Assembly (NCBI RefSeq): GCF_001522545.3
Contig: NC_031771.1
Location: 28,305,266 to 28,369,265, forward strand
Direction of reading: 5' to 3'
Length of the DNA stretch: 64,000 nucleotides
Source: Parus major
Taxonomy: Eukaryota; Chordata; Aves; Passeriformes; Paridae
Shown: piece by piece, positions 1 through 11,499 of the stretch
Layout: every line of letters starts with the position of its first letter
Position numbering within the stretch: position 1 is the stretch's first letter
The notes under the pieces: generated by a model
The model's database searches: none
What the model was told of the DNA's origin: nothing
Seen by the model: the letters and a program-made list of their open reading frames with translations, nothing else
Program-made: the position numbers and the translations under genes

Positions 1-2935
1 GAAGAGGCTGTATTTAATATCCAAGACTAAAATCTATATGTGATCCCTCACAAATTTGCTGAAGGAGAGCAGGGACTTTGCTTTCAAATTCAGCCTTAAC
101 CTGATGCTCTCAGTTTCCAAAGTGTCCTCAGAAGCATCCTCAGGCAGCTTCACCTCATGTCTTGTTGTCATGAGGTAAAGTTTTGCTTATGACCTGGAAC
201 TGCCTACAGAAATGTCCAAGAAACAGAACAGGTATCTCTGGCCCAGCTGCTCCCAAAAGAGCCCCCATGAGGATTTGACAACTGGATAGGGAATATCGAT
301 TCTTGGTGAGGGGAGCAACCAAGATGTGATGTCAGAACTGTCTTCATGCTAAGCTCCTCTTAGCTTGTGTCCAGAAGAATGAGGGGACATGCACTACACT
401 GGGTGTGTTAATGCCTGTGGAATCACTTGTGTCAGCCATGTGAGCCCTACACACAGCCAGGTTTGGCCCCATCTCCTTCCTTCAATTTCCCTCACGCTCT
501 CAAGCACTTCAATACCAGCATCTGTTGATGAAAACCCTGCCAAAGAGAATATAATCCTCCCCAGAATCCTCACAGCCACACAGATGAAACTGAGTACAGT
601 GAAGAAGGTCTAGATTAATATTTCATGCTTGCTGCAATGTGAATTTTAGCAAACACAGTTTCAAAAGCAAGAGAAGGATGAATCAGCAACTGATTTTATA
701 ATCAAATTTTTGAGATTTTGCAGAAATGTCATTTATTGACATAAGGGTATGATTGTTTCAGTCTCATACCCAGCATAGTAAGGAGATATTTGAGACGGAG
801 TCCTTGGGTGTTCTAGAAATCTCAGGATTGGCAGAAGGATTCACTCAGCATTAGAGGACAAAAGATTCCTGGAAATTAAGTGCACATGAAATAAAGAAAA
901 AGACATATTGCCAAACCAGTTGCCTATAACTTGCCAGACCTCAGCCATGGGAGTGACACATTGTCCAAACTTAACCAAATTCCTCATGAGCAGCAAACTC
1001 TCTCAATCTGTCCACCATTTTCTCAACTCTTACAGTTTTCCTTGTCTGCTAAATAAGGAAGAATATAAATCCTTGAAGGAGCAATGTTGGTGGTTACTAT
1101 AGAAAGCACATCAAGACAAACAGAATAGATGGAGCTGTTCAACAGCAAAGGTGCTCAAGGTAGCATAAACAGGCACCAGGAAGTGGGAGAAAAGTAAGCA
1201 GACATTTTTTTGCTTCTTGAAATTTTAAAAATGGGGTTTCATTGTACACAGAATGTTGAGTGGCTAGTTTGGGGTGGGAGAGTTTTTTCTAAAATGAGAA
1301 CTTCCTTGTCTGCAAGAGAACTTCCAGGCTATTAAGTACTTATTGGTTCTGTTTGCCGACTCAGTGTAATTGTAAAATGTTATCAATCAAATCTTCGGGA
1401 GATGAAATACCTTTGGTGACTATATCTATAACTGAAAAAAAATTGCTACTGCCTTTGCCTTGTCTGCTAATCATCTGCCAAAAAGTAGTTTACATTGGAA
1501 ATGTTCCATAATTATGCTAACACTACTTGACAGTAACTGAGATTTCAGCAGTGGGACCTATATAAGGACCTCAGGAGAAGTTCAGAATTGTCTGTCTTAG
1601 AGTTGAGAGAATGTAGGATACATTCCTCCAAGGAAAAAGGATATGCAATGGCTATTTTTTACACAGAACTAAAACCACCCACCCGCTATATAAAATTATC
1701 TAAAACTACATGTTGTGCTGGAGATAAAATCAAACCCTAGGGCCTTAGCTCTTTTCTATTATGTCTAATAAATTCTGTAGAATTAGAGTAATGTATAAAA
1801 AGTCTGAAAGTGTAATTACTATTGTATTAAGAAGTAAACACAAGTACTAGTTTAGAAACAAATAGATTGGTTTAGTGAAAAATCAGTAATTTTTTTTTCT
1901 GCATACCATTAAGATATAGGAAATATAGTTGATAGACAAAATATGCTGTAAGAATTGCAAAAATAGATAATATTTTTTTAGTGATCACATTTTAGAAAGA
2001 AAAACAAAAAAGTGTAAGGTCAAAAAACAAAGGAAAAATTCTTCACATTCCTTCAAAAATTTTCCTCTGCTTTTACGTATTTGAGATGTTCAAAGTTAGG
2101 AATGTCAAAATGACGTAAGGACTTACATCAGTAGTGAATCAGAACAAAAGCACATCTGACACAACATCTTGTCTCTAACACTGGCCATAGTGATGCCTAA
2201 GGACAAATACAAAAATGACAAGATGTGCAATGTAGTGCTTCACAAGCATGATACTGTTTTGCTTTCACTGCTTAGGGGTCAGAATACTCAAAAGCTATAT
2301 TTTGTTCCTAGAGTAAAAGCTATACATGAAAATTGACTATAATTCACAGATTTTCATTGACATTATCTCTTATTTTTATTGAACTAAAAATCAACCACCA
2401 GTAAATATCTTCATCATAATAACTATATCAACACCACAGTTATCTGCTTTCCACGCATCTTGCTTGATTTTAATATAAATCAAAAGGATAAGTGTTTTTA
2501 GTTGACAGAAGCAAGGGGTGCTTTGTGAAAGAACTGCTGCTACTAAGATAATTTTCCTCTTATTTTAGCCTGCTCTGCTCAAGGCACATCAGCTCCACTG
2601 GACTTTGTATCCAGTTAGTATTCCTGCTGTTGGCCTGGCACTCACAGAGGTTTGTGTGGAGAGCATGTGCACAGGGAAAAAACCCTTCAAACTGTTCAGG
2701 CAGCAATGGATCAAAAAGAGCCTCTCTGTATAGACCAGTAGATCCTATTTCATATTCAAATCATATCATGTGCTCAGCTGGATATTTTTTATGATTTAGA
2801 GAGACTTTAATAGGTCTCTCACCTCACTTTCTGACCATGTTGATACTATAGTTAAATTTAATATGTATTGTCGTTCTTGTCTCCCTTTGCTTAGCAAAGC
2901 TTCACCAATCGGCTAAGCCTCTTTCCCTCTAATTT
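1..2935. other. Non-coding stretch, no gene seen
   Basis: A+T-rich DNA with only short reading frames (up to about 74 codons) full of stops on both strands. I see no repeat family, RNA gene or convincing promoter. TATA-like strings occur but are expected by chance at this base composition. Confidence 0.6.
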
Positions 2936-2938
2936 CAG

Positions 2939-3142
2939 AGTTTGTCAAGGTTTGAATCAAATCAATGCCCATCTTGCAGGAGGTTATGCCACCAGGTCCA
3001 CCTGTACCCTACACAAACAACCACTGAGGAAAGTTTGGAGAGAAGGTGTACAAATGAAAGCAACCAGGAAGAACTCTGTGTACTGTGTTCATATGGAATT
3101 AAGAGACCATGGAGGTGGAAATGAAAAAGCAGCTGCACAGAG
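2939..3142 (+). other. Exon-like segment, possibly lncRNA or pseudo-exon
   Basis: The segment is preceded by a pyrimidine-rich tract ending in CTAATTTCAG at 2929-2938, a good 3' splice site, and is followed by AG|GTGATA at 3141-3148, an acceptable 5' splice site. It is 204 bases long. The frame starting at 2940 is open across it and closes at a TGA just after the donor. There is no in-frame ATG near the start, and the translation matches no family I know. Matching acceptor and donor pairs with an open frame arise by chance in 64 kb of sequence, so this is only a candidate exon, coding or non-coding. Confidence 0.15.
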
Positions 3143-3149
3143 GTGATAA

Positions 3150-4850
3150 TTTACTGATAGGTATCCTTTACAGAACAAGGCCTACATGTTTTGATAAATG
3201 TTACTCTTCTCAATAAGGAAATAGTACTTTTCTTCCTTTTCTACATTTCCTTCTTCCATACATTTCTTCTAATATTTTCTGTTAATTCAGAAAAAGAAGA
3301 AGCAAAATTAATATTTATCCAATAGTGGCAAGAATTTAAGTGTATGGAAACAAGCATGAAGAACAAAAAACTATGCAACAAGTGGGTTATATCTGTCAAA
3401 TGTTTGTCATCACCACATGACATTTATTAAATTCAGGAGTTTTTAAAAAAATATGGCTACCCAAATTATTATTAATTATTGCTATATTACTGTATCTATA
3501 TATGGGGTGAAATCCTAATGTTTGCATTGTTCCTGATGTTACAGTAACACGTTTCAAAATGTTCTGAAAAGACAATGAATAGCATAGTCAGAGTAGCACA
3601 ATTGCTACTTTGAAAACAACCAATCTTCTTGGAAAAAATTTCTTCAAGGAGTGTTGGCAATGCTTAAGTAAACAGAAAGTATAATAAATGGTTTCCAAAC
3701 CTAGACTATATTGTAGACTTAATAGATTATTGTGAAAATATATTGTTCTGTTCTGAAACCATCACAACAATAATAACTGTAAAACATATAAAATATACAG
3801 AGAAATATCCCTTTCCTAATTATCTTAAAGTCTATTCTCATTGAAATGCAGACATTCTGACATGAAGTGTGTGTACCCCAAAAGTATTTCACAGAATGAT
3901 AATATTTTGCTTTATGTGAGGTGGACAAAAGAGTAATCTCACTATTAGGAATTACTTTCATGACAGATGCTGTTCTTTAGTAACTTTACAAGCATCTGTG
4001 CTTTCTCTATTTACATAGCTACAGGATTTCCTTAATTTTTAGTGGTTTAGTAGTATCCTGAAGGATTTCTGAGATTTGTGAGCACACTACAATTTACCTG
4101 AGTATTTGAACCTGCCAAAGAACTATATACTCAGAACAAGTATTTGTTGAGGTAGGCTTTGAGCAAAATAGAAAAATTGAAGTGTTTTTTGTAGTATATC
4201 AGTCTGGATTAACATGTTTGAGAGACACTTAAATGGTGTAGAGGAGATGGTAGGTGGAAACAATAAGTTTAGCAAAGCTAAATAAAAACTAATATAATAA
4301 ATAATAACTTTAGCAAAGGAAGTGCCAAATAGCACAGATTAATTCCCACCTCTAAACAAATCTAAAAAAACCTAAATCTGAAATGTTTGTTTTTCCATGA
4401 TCTTGTTTTCAGAATTCATTTATTCTGCAGAAGTCCCTTGCTTGTTCTAGCTCTCTCCTGTTAAAATGCAGGATAACTGCAAATGTCTTGAGACAGGGTG
4501 CATCTGTCAATTATAAGAGGTTTCTCATGTTGGTTGGAGAGTTGAATTAAGTGGTATATTTTCTTGGTAGAAAATTTTTCACTCACTGGCTTGCCAAAAT
4601 GCGATTACTCTGTATTAAAAGTGTGTACTCAGTTATTATCACTGAACTGAGGTCTCCTAAAGCAATTACCAATAATTTTATTTACCACCTGGTAAAATGA
4701 TAGTTTTCCAAGACACTGTGATGCTTGACTCTACTCCTGTATAGAAAATTCTACAAGCATTCTACAGCTATAAGCTCATGTCTCGGCTCGGGGCATCCTG
4801 ACTTACACAGAGACCCTTTTCTGCTTCTGAAAGGGGAAAAATTTGGAAAT
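3150..4850. other. Non-coding stretch, no gene seen
   Basis: A+T-rich sequence with short chance reading frames only. No repeat family or structured RNA was recognised. Confidence 0.6.
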
Positions 4851-4852
4851 AA

Positions 4853-5430
4853 GATCCTTTTGTTTCTCTTTCCAGTTTTCTTTGTCTGTCTTGTCTAGGG
4901 ACCTTTTCATCCCAATCTTTCATCCCTTCCCACCTTTCTGGCTCCCTGTTATCCATCTNNNNNNNNNNNNNNNNNNNNNNNNNNNNNNNNNNNNNNNNNN
5001 NNNNNNNNNNNNNNNNNNNNNNNNNNNNNNNNNNNNNNNNNNNNNNNNNNNNNNNNNNNNNNNNNNNNNNNNNNNNNNNNNNNNNNNNNNNNNNNNNNNN
5101 NNNNNNNNNNNNNNNNNNNNNNNNNNNNNNNNNNNNNNNNNNNNNNNNNNNNNNNNNNNNNNNNNNNNNNNNNNNNNNNNNNNNNNNNNNNNNNNNNNNN
5201 NNNNNNNNNNNNNNNNNNNNNNNNNNNNNNNNNNNNNNTTCTCTCTCACTCTCCTCTTTACTTCCATTCCTCCCTTCCCTCTCATGTTTCTTCCTTACCT
5301 TTCTACATTTCTGTTTCCAGTTATCATTTAATTTATCTCCATATTTCTTCTTTTCTTTCCTCTTTTTTTCTCTTTACCCTTATTTTTTCTCTTCTGCATT
5401 CTTTATCTGTCTTGCTCCTCCTGACTTTGT
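4853..5430. repeat. Pyrimidine-rich tract interrupted by the gap
   Basis: On both sides of the unresolved bases the plus strand is strongly C/T-rich, with runs such as CTCTCTCACTCTCCTC and TTTCTTCTTTTCTTTCCTC. The tract therefore probably continues through the gap. Long homopurine-homopyrimidine DNA is hard to sequence and assemble and can form triplex DNA. The reading frames that cross it are artefacts of translated N. Confidence 0.75.
4959..5238. other. Assembly gap (280 N)
   Basis: 280 consecutive unresolved bases. The flanks are both pyrimidine-rich, which suggests that the missing sequence is simple repeat. The true length is unknown if the N count is an estimate. Confidence 0.99.
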
Positions 5431-5435
5431 GGGAT

Positions 5436-5473
5436 TTATGTATGTATGTATGCATGTATGTATGCATGCATGA
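5436..5473. repeat. (TATG)n microsatellite
   Basis: A tetranucleotide array of TATG units with some TGCA variants, directly downstream of the pyrimidine-rich tract. Confidence 0.85.
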
Positions 5474-5479
5474 TGGATA

Positions 5480-6360
5480 TCCCATATAAATAAACCTTGT
5501 GCTATGACCAATTACATGGTTATCCATCTAATTAAAGGATGACTTAAATTCATTGCTTTGATTCTTTCCCATTTCTAATGTAATAAAAAGAGTTTGTATT
5601 TTTTCTTTTTAAAATATTGCAGTTAGCGAATGAAAAAAAAAGACAGAATAAAACTTGCAGTCACGCAACCAGATTTTGGAAATACCCAGCTTGCTGAAAT
5701 GGTAGCTGCAAACATTTCATAGTAGTGCTTGGATCATCAATGCATCATTTAAAATTCAGGTGTTAACAAAACAGTTTCATCCACATATCCAAGTAAGACC
5801 ATGAAGTAATTCCAAATGTTAGTGAACCACCTACATTAACTACCAGGGGAGCAGTCCACAGGTGAAATACTTATAAAAGCTTTTGAATTATCTATCCTTC
5901 CTAGTACCTTCTATGAGCCTAAAGCAAAGTAAATATCAGATTTTTTCCCCTGTGGCTGCAAAATGCTTCCAAAGATAGGAATTCATTTTGTATAGCATAT
6001 TCATATAACATTATAAGGTTGTATTTTATTCCTTCAGATGTAGGAAACCTGCATTAAAATCATATTCCTGAAAAAGACATTCTGAATTTGATGTGATGAA
6101 ACCTGACTGTAGATGACAGAAGATATTCTATTTACTTATTTATTTTGTTTGATAATTTGTAGGTCATTTACAGTCCAAATTAAAATAAAAACTCCAGATT
6201 TCACCCAACCTCAGTTCAAATACTTTAACATAGATTTTAAACACATCATACTTTCTCCCTCTGTTTAGGCATTGCCAAATACTACATCTTGACTGGACTT
6301 TCAGGAAGCCCTCTGGTCCTTCCCCCATGCCCCAAAGCAGGAGCAAGCTATACCCTGTGT
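5480..6360. other. Non-coding stretch, no gene seen
   Basis: A+T-rich DNA. I saw no open frame of note and no repeat family. Confidence 0.6.
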
Positions 6361-6363
6361 CAT

Positions 6364-6625
6364 TCTTGACAGATGTTTGTCTCTTACTCTTAAAAACTCA
6401 AGTGACAGCGACTCTACAACACCCCCAGGCACTCTGTTCTCATGTTATTCTACATTTGCCTGTGGAATTTTTCCTAAATGTCTAATCCAAGTGTCCCCTG
6501 CCACAGTTTAAAATCATTATTTCTTATCCTACCCTCTCTGGAGATAGAGAACAGCTTAATAACTGTCTTTTTCCTTTCAATTGTCCTTTAGGTATCTAAA
6601 GTTAGTTATCATACTCCTCTGCTGT
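6364..6625 (-). mobile_element. Ancient decayed CR1-type LINE 3' fragment
   Basis: The plus strand reads as the reverse complement of an old CR1 3' region. It has the order CAAGTGACAGCGACTCTAC, CCCAGGCACTCTGTTC, TTTTTCCTAAATGTCTAATC, then AAAATCATTATTTCTTATCC, GGAGATAGAGAACAG and CCTTTAGGTATCTAAAG. These blocks correspond, from memory of the family, to the end of ORF2 and the 3' region of ancient CR1 elements found across birds and other amniotes. The many differences and small indels, and the lack of a clear 3' octamer end, indicate a copy much older than the CR1 pieces at 8.3 and 16.5 kb. The ends are approximate. Confidence 0.75.
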
Positions 6626-6639
6626 CTTCATGGCATTGT

Positions 6640-8300
6640 TATTTAGCATCACTGCAAAATTAGGAAGCAGTATTTTCTGGTAATATTTATGTAATTATTC
6701 TCAATGGAACAATTTTTCTCCTGCATCAGTTGTCAGTGGTATTTGCAATGGGATTATGTTAGGAGAAATGATAAAAATGTTTATTTCTGTAATTCTGTGG
6801 GGACAAAATAAAATAAATAAAATGCTCTAATGGGAACAATTTCAGGAGGGTGCACCCTTCAATTAATTTTTTTGGGCTGCAGCTAACTGAGTTTCTCTTC
6901 CAGTCAGTACTCCTTGTGTTACTCTAACTGCTGCTTTTTTGACAGGATGGGAAGGTGTCAAAACAAAATGTAAGGGCAGAGTTTTACATGTGAGTGTGTG
7001 AGGCCATGTACACATGCAGCAGGGAACGTTCTGGAAATGCTTCTGAAGGTGTTTACGGCCCCGTGCATACAAGTCCTGTCAGGTCCTTGTGTCACTGGGA
7101 AAGAGCAGTTTGGTACTTGAAGCAACTTCTTTGCTTTCTCACAGTCAAATTTACACTCATTTTGGCTTATCTGGGCCACCTTTGGAGTACTTTTGGCTTA
7201 CCTTTTAGCTGCCATTTGGAATCTAAGGCCTTTCCTTTAGGCTAGCGTTCTCAGAAGTAGCCTTGGGAACTTCCACATATTTGCCCCCATTCTGTGCTGC
7301 CATCAGAGGAATATTTTTGTCTCACCATATTACAGCTGTGACTACAATGCAGAACTCCAAGGTGAAGCCAGAAAAAAATTTGCATCACAATTTTCTTACT
7401 CTTCCTCCCACTATATTTTTTAGGAAGAGTCCATTATGGTCACATCACATGTGCCTCCATGATGTCAGGTGTGGTATGTCAAAGGATCTCTTTCTGGTGC
7501 AGAGAGAGACTGTTATGAAGCATCTGTGAGTTCATGTTGTCTACAAATATAAAATCTTTCCTTAACTTTTATGTTTATATTTCCAAGATGTTTTGCAAGT
7601 TCCTCTCAATATCTCTCTTGATATTTATGTTTTTGAGCTCATTCTTCACAGTTCTGGAAATTTAGAGCCAGTTAAAGAACCGAATTCTCTGCAAGTTGAG
7701 TCAATGAGTCATAACAGCCTTACCTTATTTAATTTATAATTGTTATTACCTAATTATCTTGAAAGTAGTAAAATTAAAATGGTAATAAAATAAACAGCAT
7801 ACAGAGATTAAACTCAGATGCTCAGTAAAGGGTTTTGGTAACTTTACAATATAGATTATAATGGTTTGTATAATTCCTTCTAATACACAAGTACCATAGC
7901 AGCTCTTGGAATTTAAAGCAATTTTTAGAATGAATTTTAAATACAGATAATTTTGCCGAGAGAAGCCCAAACTTAATTTAAAAGTGGGACGTGGATTACT
8001 GAGATTTTACAGACATAATATAGAATTTTAAAATAGAATAGTATTTTAAACACCTGTTTCCCCCTCTACTTTAAGAGGAGTAAATAAGCCTTTATTAAGT
8101 CTACATGAGAATTATGTACCTCAAAGAAGAATGCTAAAAACCTGCAAAGAGCAGCTACCAGAAAGAAATGTGTTGAGAAATGCAGCCTCTCATGGCCTCT
8201 GACACTTCAGCTGTCAACACTTACAGTTACTTTGGCAATAGCTGAACTTTCTCAGAAGAGCACAAGACAGATCATAAGAGACATAAAGAATTTGAAGCCA
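6640..8300. other. Non-coding stretch, no gene seen
   Basis: Mixed A+T-rich DNA. The overlapping short frames at 6.9-7.5 kb show no domain and no convincing splice context. No repeat recognised. Confidence 0.55.
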
Positions 8301-8304
8301 GCCA

Positions 8305-9097
8305 GAGAGACCTGGGCAGGCTTGAGAGGTAAAACCTGTGCAGAGCTCATGAAGCTTAAGTGCAAGGGTTGAGGCAGTCCAGAGCACAAGGAAGAGGCTG
8401 GGAAAAGCATGGACTGAGAGCAGCCCTAAGGAGAAAGATTTGTGTCTGTTGGTGGATCAGCAGCTCAGTGTCTCAGCAAAGCGCATTCTCAGCCCAGAAA
8501 ACCAACCATGTCCCGCATCCAAAGCAGAGTGGCCAGCAGGTCAAGGGAGGTGATTCTGCCCCTCAGCTCTGTGTTCATGAGACCTGCCTGGAAGTCTTGC
8601 ATCCAGCTCTGGGGACCCCAACACAAGAAAGTCATGAGCCTCTTGGAGCAAGTCCATAAAGAGCAATAAAAATAGTAAGAGGGCTGGAACACTTCTCCTG
8701 TGAAGACAGGCTGAGGGTTGAGGCTGCTCTGCCTAGAGAAGGGAAGAGACTGGGGAGAAATTATGGCAGTCTTCTAAAACATAAAGGGGGCCTAAAGAAG
8801 GCTGGAGATAAAGGTTTTACAAGAGCAAGCAGTGACAAGACAAGAGGGAATGGCCATAATCTGAAAAGCAGGTTAAATCAGATATTAGGAAGAAATCCTT
8901 TAGTGTGAGGGTTGTGAGGCACTGGAACAGGTAGCCCAGAGAAACTGTGGATGGCCCATCCCTGGAAGTGTTCCAGTCATCCAGGCTTGATGGGGCTCTG
9001 AGCAACCTGGTCTAGTGAAAGATTCCCTGTCCATGGCAGAGGGTTTGAACTATTTCATCTCTACAGTCCCTTCCAACAGAAACTATTCTATGATTCT
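8305..9097 (+). mobile_element. CR1 LINE, 5'-truncated, intact 3' end
   Basis: This is the C-terminal part of CR1 ORF2 (reverse transcriptase protein) plus the 3' UTR. In-frame remnants include the residues VASRSREVILPL and IQLWGPQHKK near 8530-8630. Further on come GTGAGGCACTGGAACAGGT near 8910 and GATGGGGCTCTGAGCAACC, with the ORF2 stop at about 9013. The element ends in CCCTTCCAAC and ATTCTATGATTCT (9085-9097), the usual CR1 3' end, which lacks a poly(A) tail. It is truncated at its 5' end, as most CR1 copies are, and frameshifts and stops make it non-functional. The start is placed where CR1 similarity first appears (AGACCTGGGCAGGC) and may be off by some tens of bases. The reading frames of up to 99 codons here are parts of this element and not host genes. 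Confidence 0.95.
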
Positions 9098-9310
9098 CGT
9101 GTGCTAACTTTCAATCTTAGCAAGCTTTTTGCATTTTTCCATTTTTCCTCATGGAAAGTTGTTGTAGCAGAATTGAAGGCATCATTCAGTAGCCATCAGA
9201 GTGAAACAAAGCATTAAACTTGACAATGATCTATTTTCTTAATTCTCAGCTTGCTGCATTAGTTAGTTGTTGTAACGCCACTTTCCATCAAGAGCCTGTG
9301 TCCCAGAGCT

Positions 9311-9364
9311 TTCTCTATGGCCACAAAAGACATGGGTCAATGGGATATAGATATTTCCTCACAA
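9311..9364. repeat. 54-bp dispersed repeat, copy 1
   Basis: This segment matches 11445-11498 at 51 of 54 positions without indels, in the same orientation. It starts TTCTCTATGGCCACAAA and ends ATTTCCTCACAA. Sequence outside these limits does not match clearly. It may belong to an unrecognised repeat family or be a local duplication. Confidence 0.8.
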
Positions 9365-9449
9365 TGTTCAGGAAGCATTGCATTTCCATAACACCCCATG
9401 GTTCTTGGAGACCACCCCATTTTCTTAATGTAAATATCAGATGAAAATT

Positions 9450-11440
9450 ATTTTCACCTACTTACCACCTATTGATCAGAATTCAAGTGGTTATGGAAAC
9501 TAGATTTCCGTAAAGTCTCTGAAAACTGCTTTTGATTGTGTTGGTTTCTGTAAGAGTATAAAAGAGTATCCTAACAAAATTTTATGGCTAATCTTGTACG
9601 GTAATTATGAAATTTATTTACCTCACTGAAGTATGTTTGAAATTGTATTTAAAGATTCATGTGGTGTTTATTCAGTTCCAGTAACGATTTAGTTTTCCAC
9701 ACAGCAGCAAGCCATACTCATAAAAATAAGGCTCATTTTAAAGTATTGCCAGTGCACCAAATAAAATTTACAAACTTGGAGGTGTGTTTATAGTCTGAAT
9801 GTTTCTTTTTTCTCTTAACCAAATGAAAAACACTTTCAGTAATATATATGTAGTGCTCTGTTTAAAAAAATCTCAAAGAAGATAAAGACCTTCCTAAAGC
9901 CTCCTCTGTTTCAATAAGGACCAAAACAAATAATAGTTTATCACTATATTTTTATTTGATTGCCTTTGTAAGAAGCAAATATTTGACATGGGAAAGTCCA
10001 AGTTTTATTTCTCTTATTTGTCTATTAGGCTGGCACTTATCTAGACCTGGAGTTTGTATCCTCATTAACAGCTAGTGTATTTTTCTTCCAGAAGAGTTGT
10101 ATTTTATGGCAGCAGCCTAGGGAAAGCAAATAGATCATTAGTCCACACTAAAATTGAAGGTCACTGCTATCAGACTTTGAGATTCATTTGAGATCAGCTG
10201 AAGTTCAAACATATATCTGAAATACAATAGTAAAAGCAAACGGTTGCACTGGTCTATAAAAACCCATTACTCAGACTTGATCTTCTCAGGCCTTTTGCTA
10301 TAGTATTTTGGATACTGAAGTCAGAAACTAAAGAGTGAGTGTGGCTTACAGAAGACAGCTGCTTTCTGCCCTAAGGAATTAAATAAGGAAATAACAACAT
10401 ATACATAAAAAGTTTTGTTTTTCAAGGATGTAGAGGTCAAAATTGATAATGCAGAGGTCTAAATCAAGAAACAGAAAGATAAAAGAAATAAGCATGTTAT
10501 ATTTAGCTGTGCTGTTAGCTGACTTACATCTCAGTCTCAAATTTCCTTGGAATAAAGCAGTTTATAGAATCTGTGGGTCAAATATCTGAGAGCATATCCA
10601 GAACTTTTCTGTATTAGACATATTTATGTAATGTATATACTGTGCATATTTGGTCCTTATGTATATTGCCTGTTAGCCAGCCAGATTTTTTCCCTGTGAT
10701 GAGCCTCACCATTGTTGCACAATGAAAATCACATTTGATTAAAATATCTTTTTAGAAGCATGCAGCATCTGTTACTTCTGCTCTCTGTCTCAAAATTCCC
10801 ATGGAGTGTGCTGTAATTGTTCATTAGACCTCCCCAAGCTACATTTAATGTAAAATAGCTCCATTAAATATCACTCATCTATTGGAAATAAATCTAATAT
10901 ACAATCCATGTGCAGTGCATGGCTGAGTCTAAAGTAATAACTCTTCTCATGCTCAACAATAAGCCTAACTGTAATTAGTTTCTTTATACAATACACTGAA
11001 TTTAACATCATATTATACTCATGCAACTCCTGTTCATGTTAGCAGTAGAAAAACCCAGAAACCCAGACCTGAATTCATGCAGATAACAGCTCTCTGTAAA
11101 GGGCAGATGCCTGGAAATTAGAAGAGTCAGACTTTATTTCAATTCAGCCTCTGAATTTTTTATAGGCTTAAGCCAGTCATTAATATCTACATTGTAATTT
11201 TGCAATATTAAAAGAGAGATAATGATGTCTGATGACTCTGTGAAAATGTTTTTTTGTTTTTATTTTACTGGAAATGTTATTGCTTGCTGTTCTAGGAGTC
11301 AGCTTATCCCATGGGACTGTGGAGGAGTTTCAAAAAACATAGAACATGAATAAGAAATTTTAAGAGTCCCAGACAGAAGAAAAGTTGAATCTTCAAAGCT
11401 TTCAATCTTGAGACACATCAGGGTACTGAAAACACAAAAT
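9450..11440. other. Non-coding stretch, no gene seen
   Basis: A+T-rich DNA with no long open frame. The part around 10870-11040 is unique-looking and rich in TAAT and AATAAT words, mildly suggestive of regulatory sequence. Confidence 0.5.
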
Positions 11441-11444
11441 GTCC

Positions 11445-11498
11445 TTCTCTATGGCCACAAATGACATAGGTCAATGGGATACAGATATTTCCTCACAA
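11445..11498. repeat. 54-bp dispersed repeat, copy 2
   Basis: Second copy of the 54-bp sequence at 9311-9364, with three substitutions and the same orientation, 2134 bases downstream. Confidence 0.8.
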
Positions 11499-11499
11499 A

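Noticed and set aside
4843..5331. 162-codon and 121-codon frames on opposite strands
   Set aside because: Most of both translations is the run of N. The remainder is low-complexity pyrimidine or purine sequence.
8360..8669. 99- and 75-codon frames as possible host genes
   Set aside because: They are decayed pieces of CR1 ORF2 in different registers.
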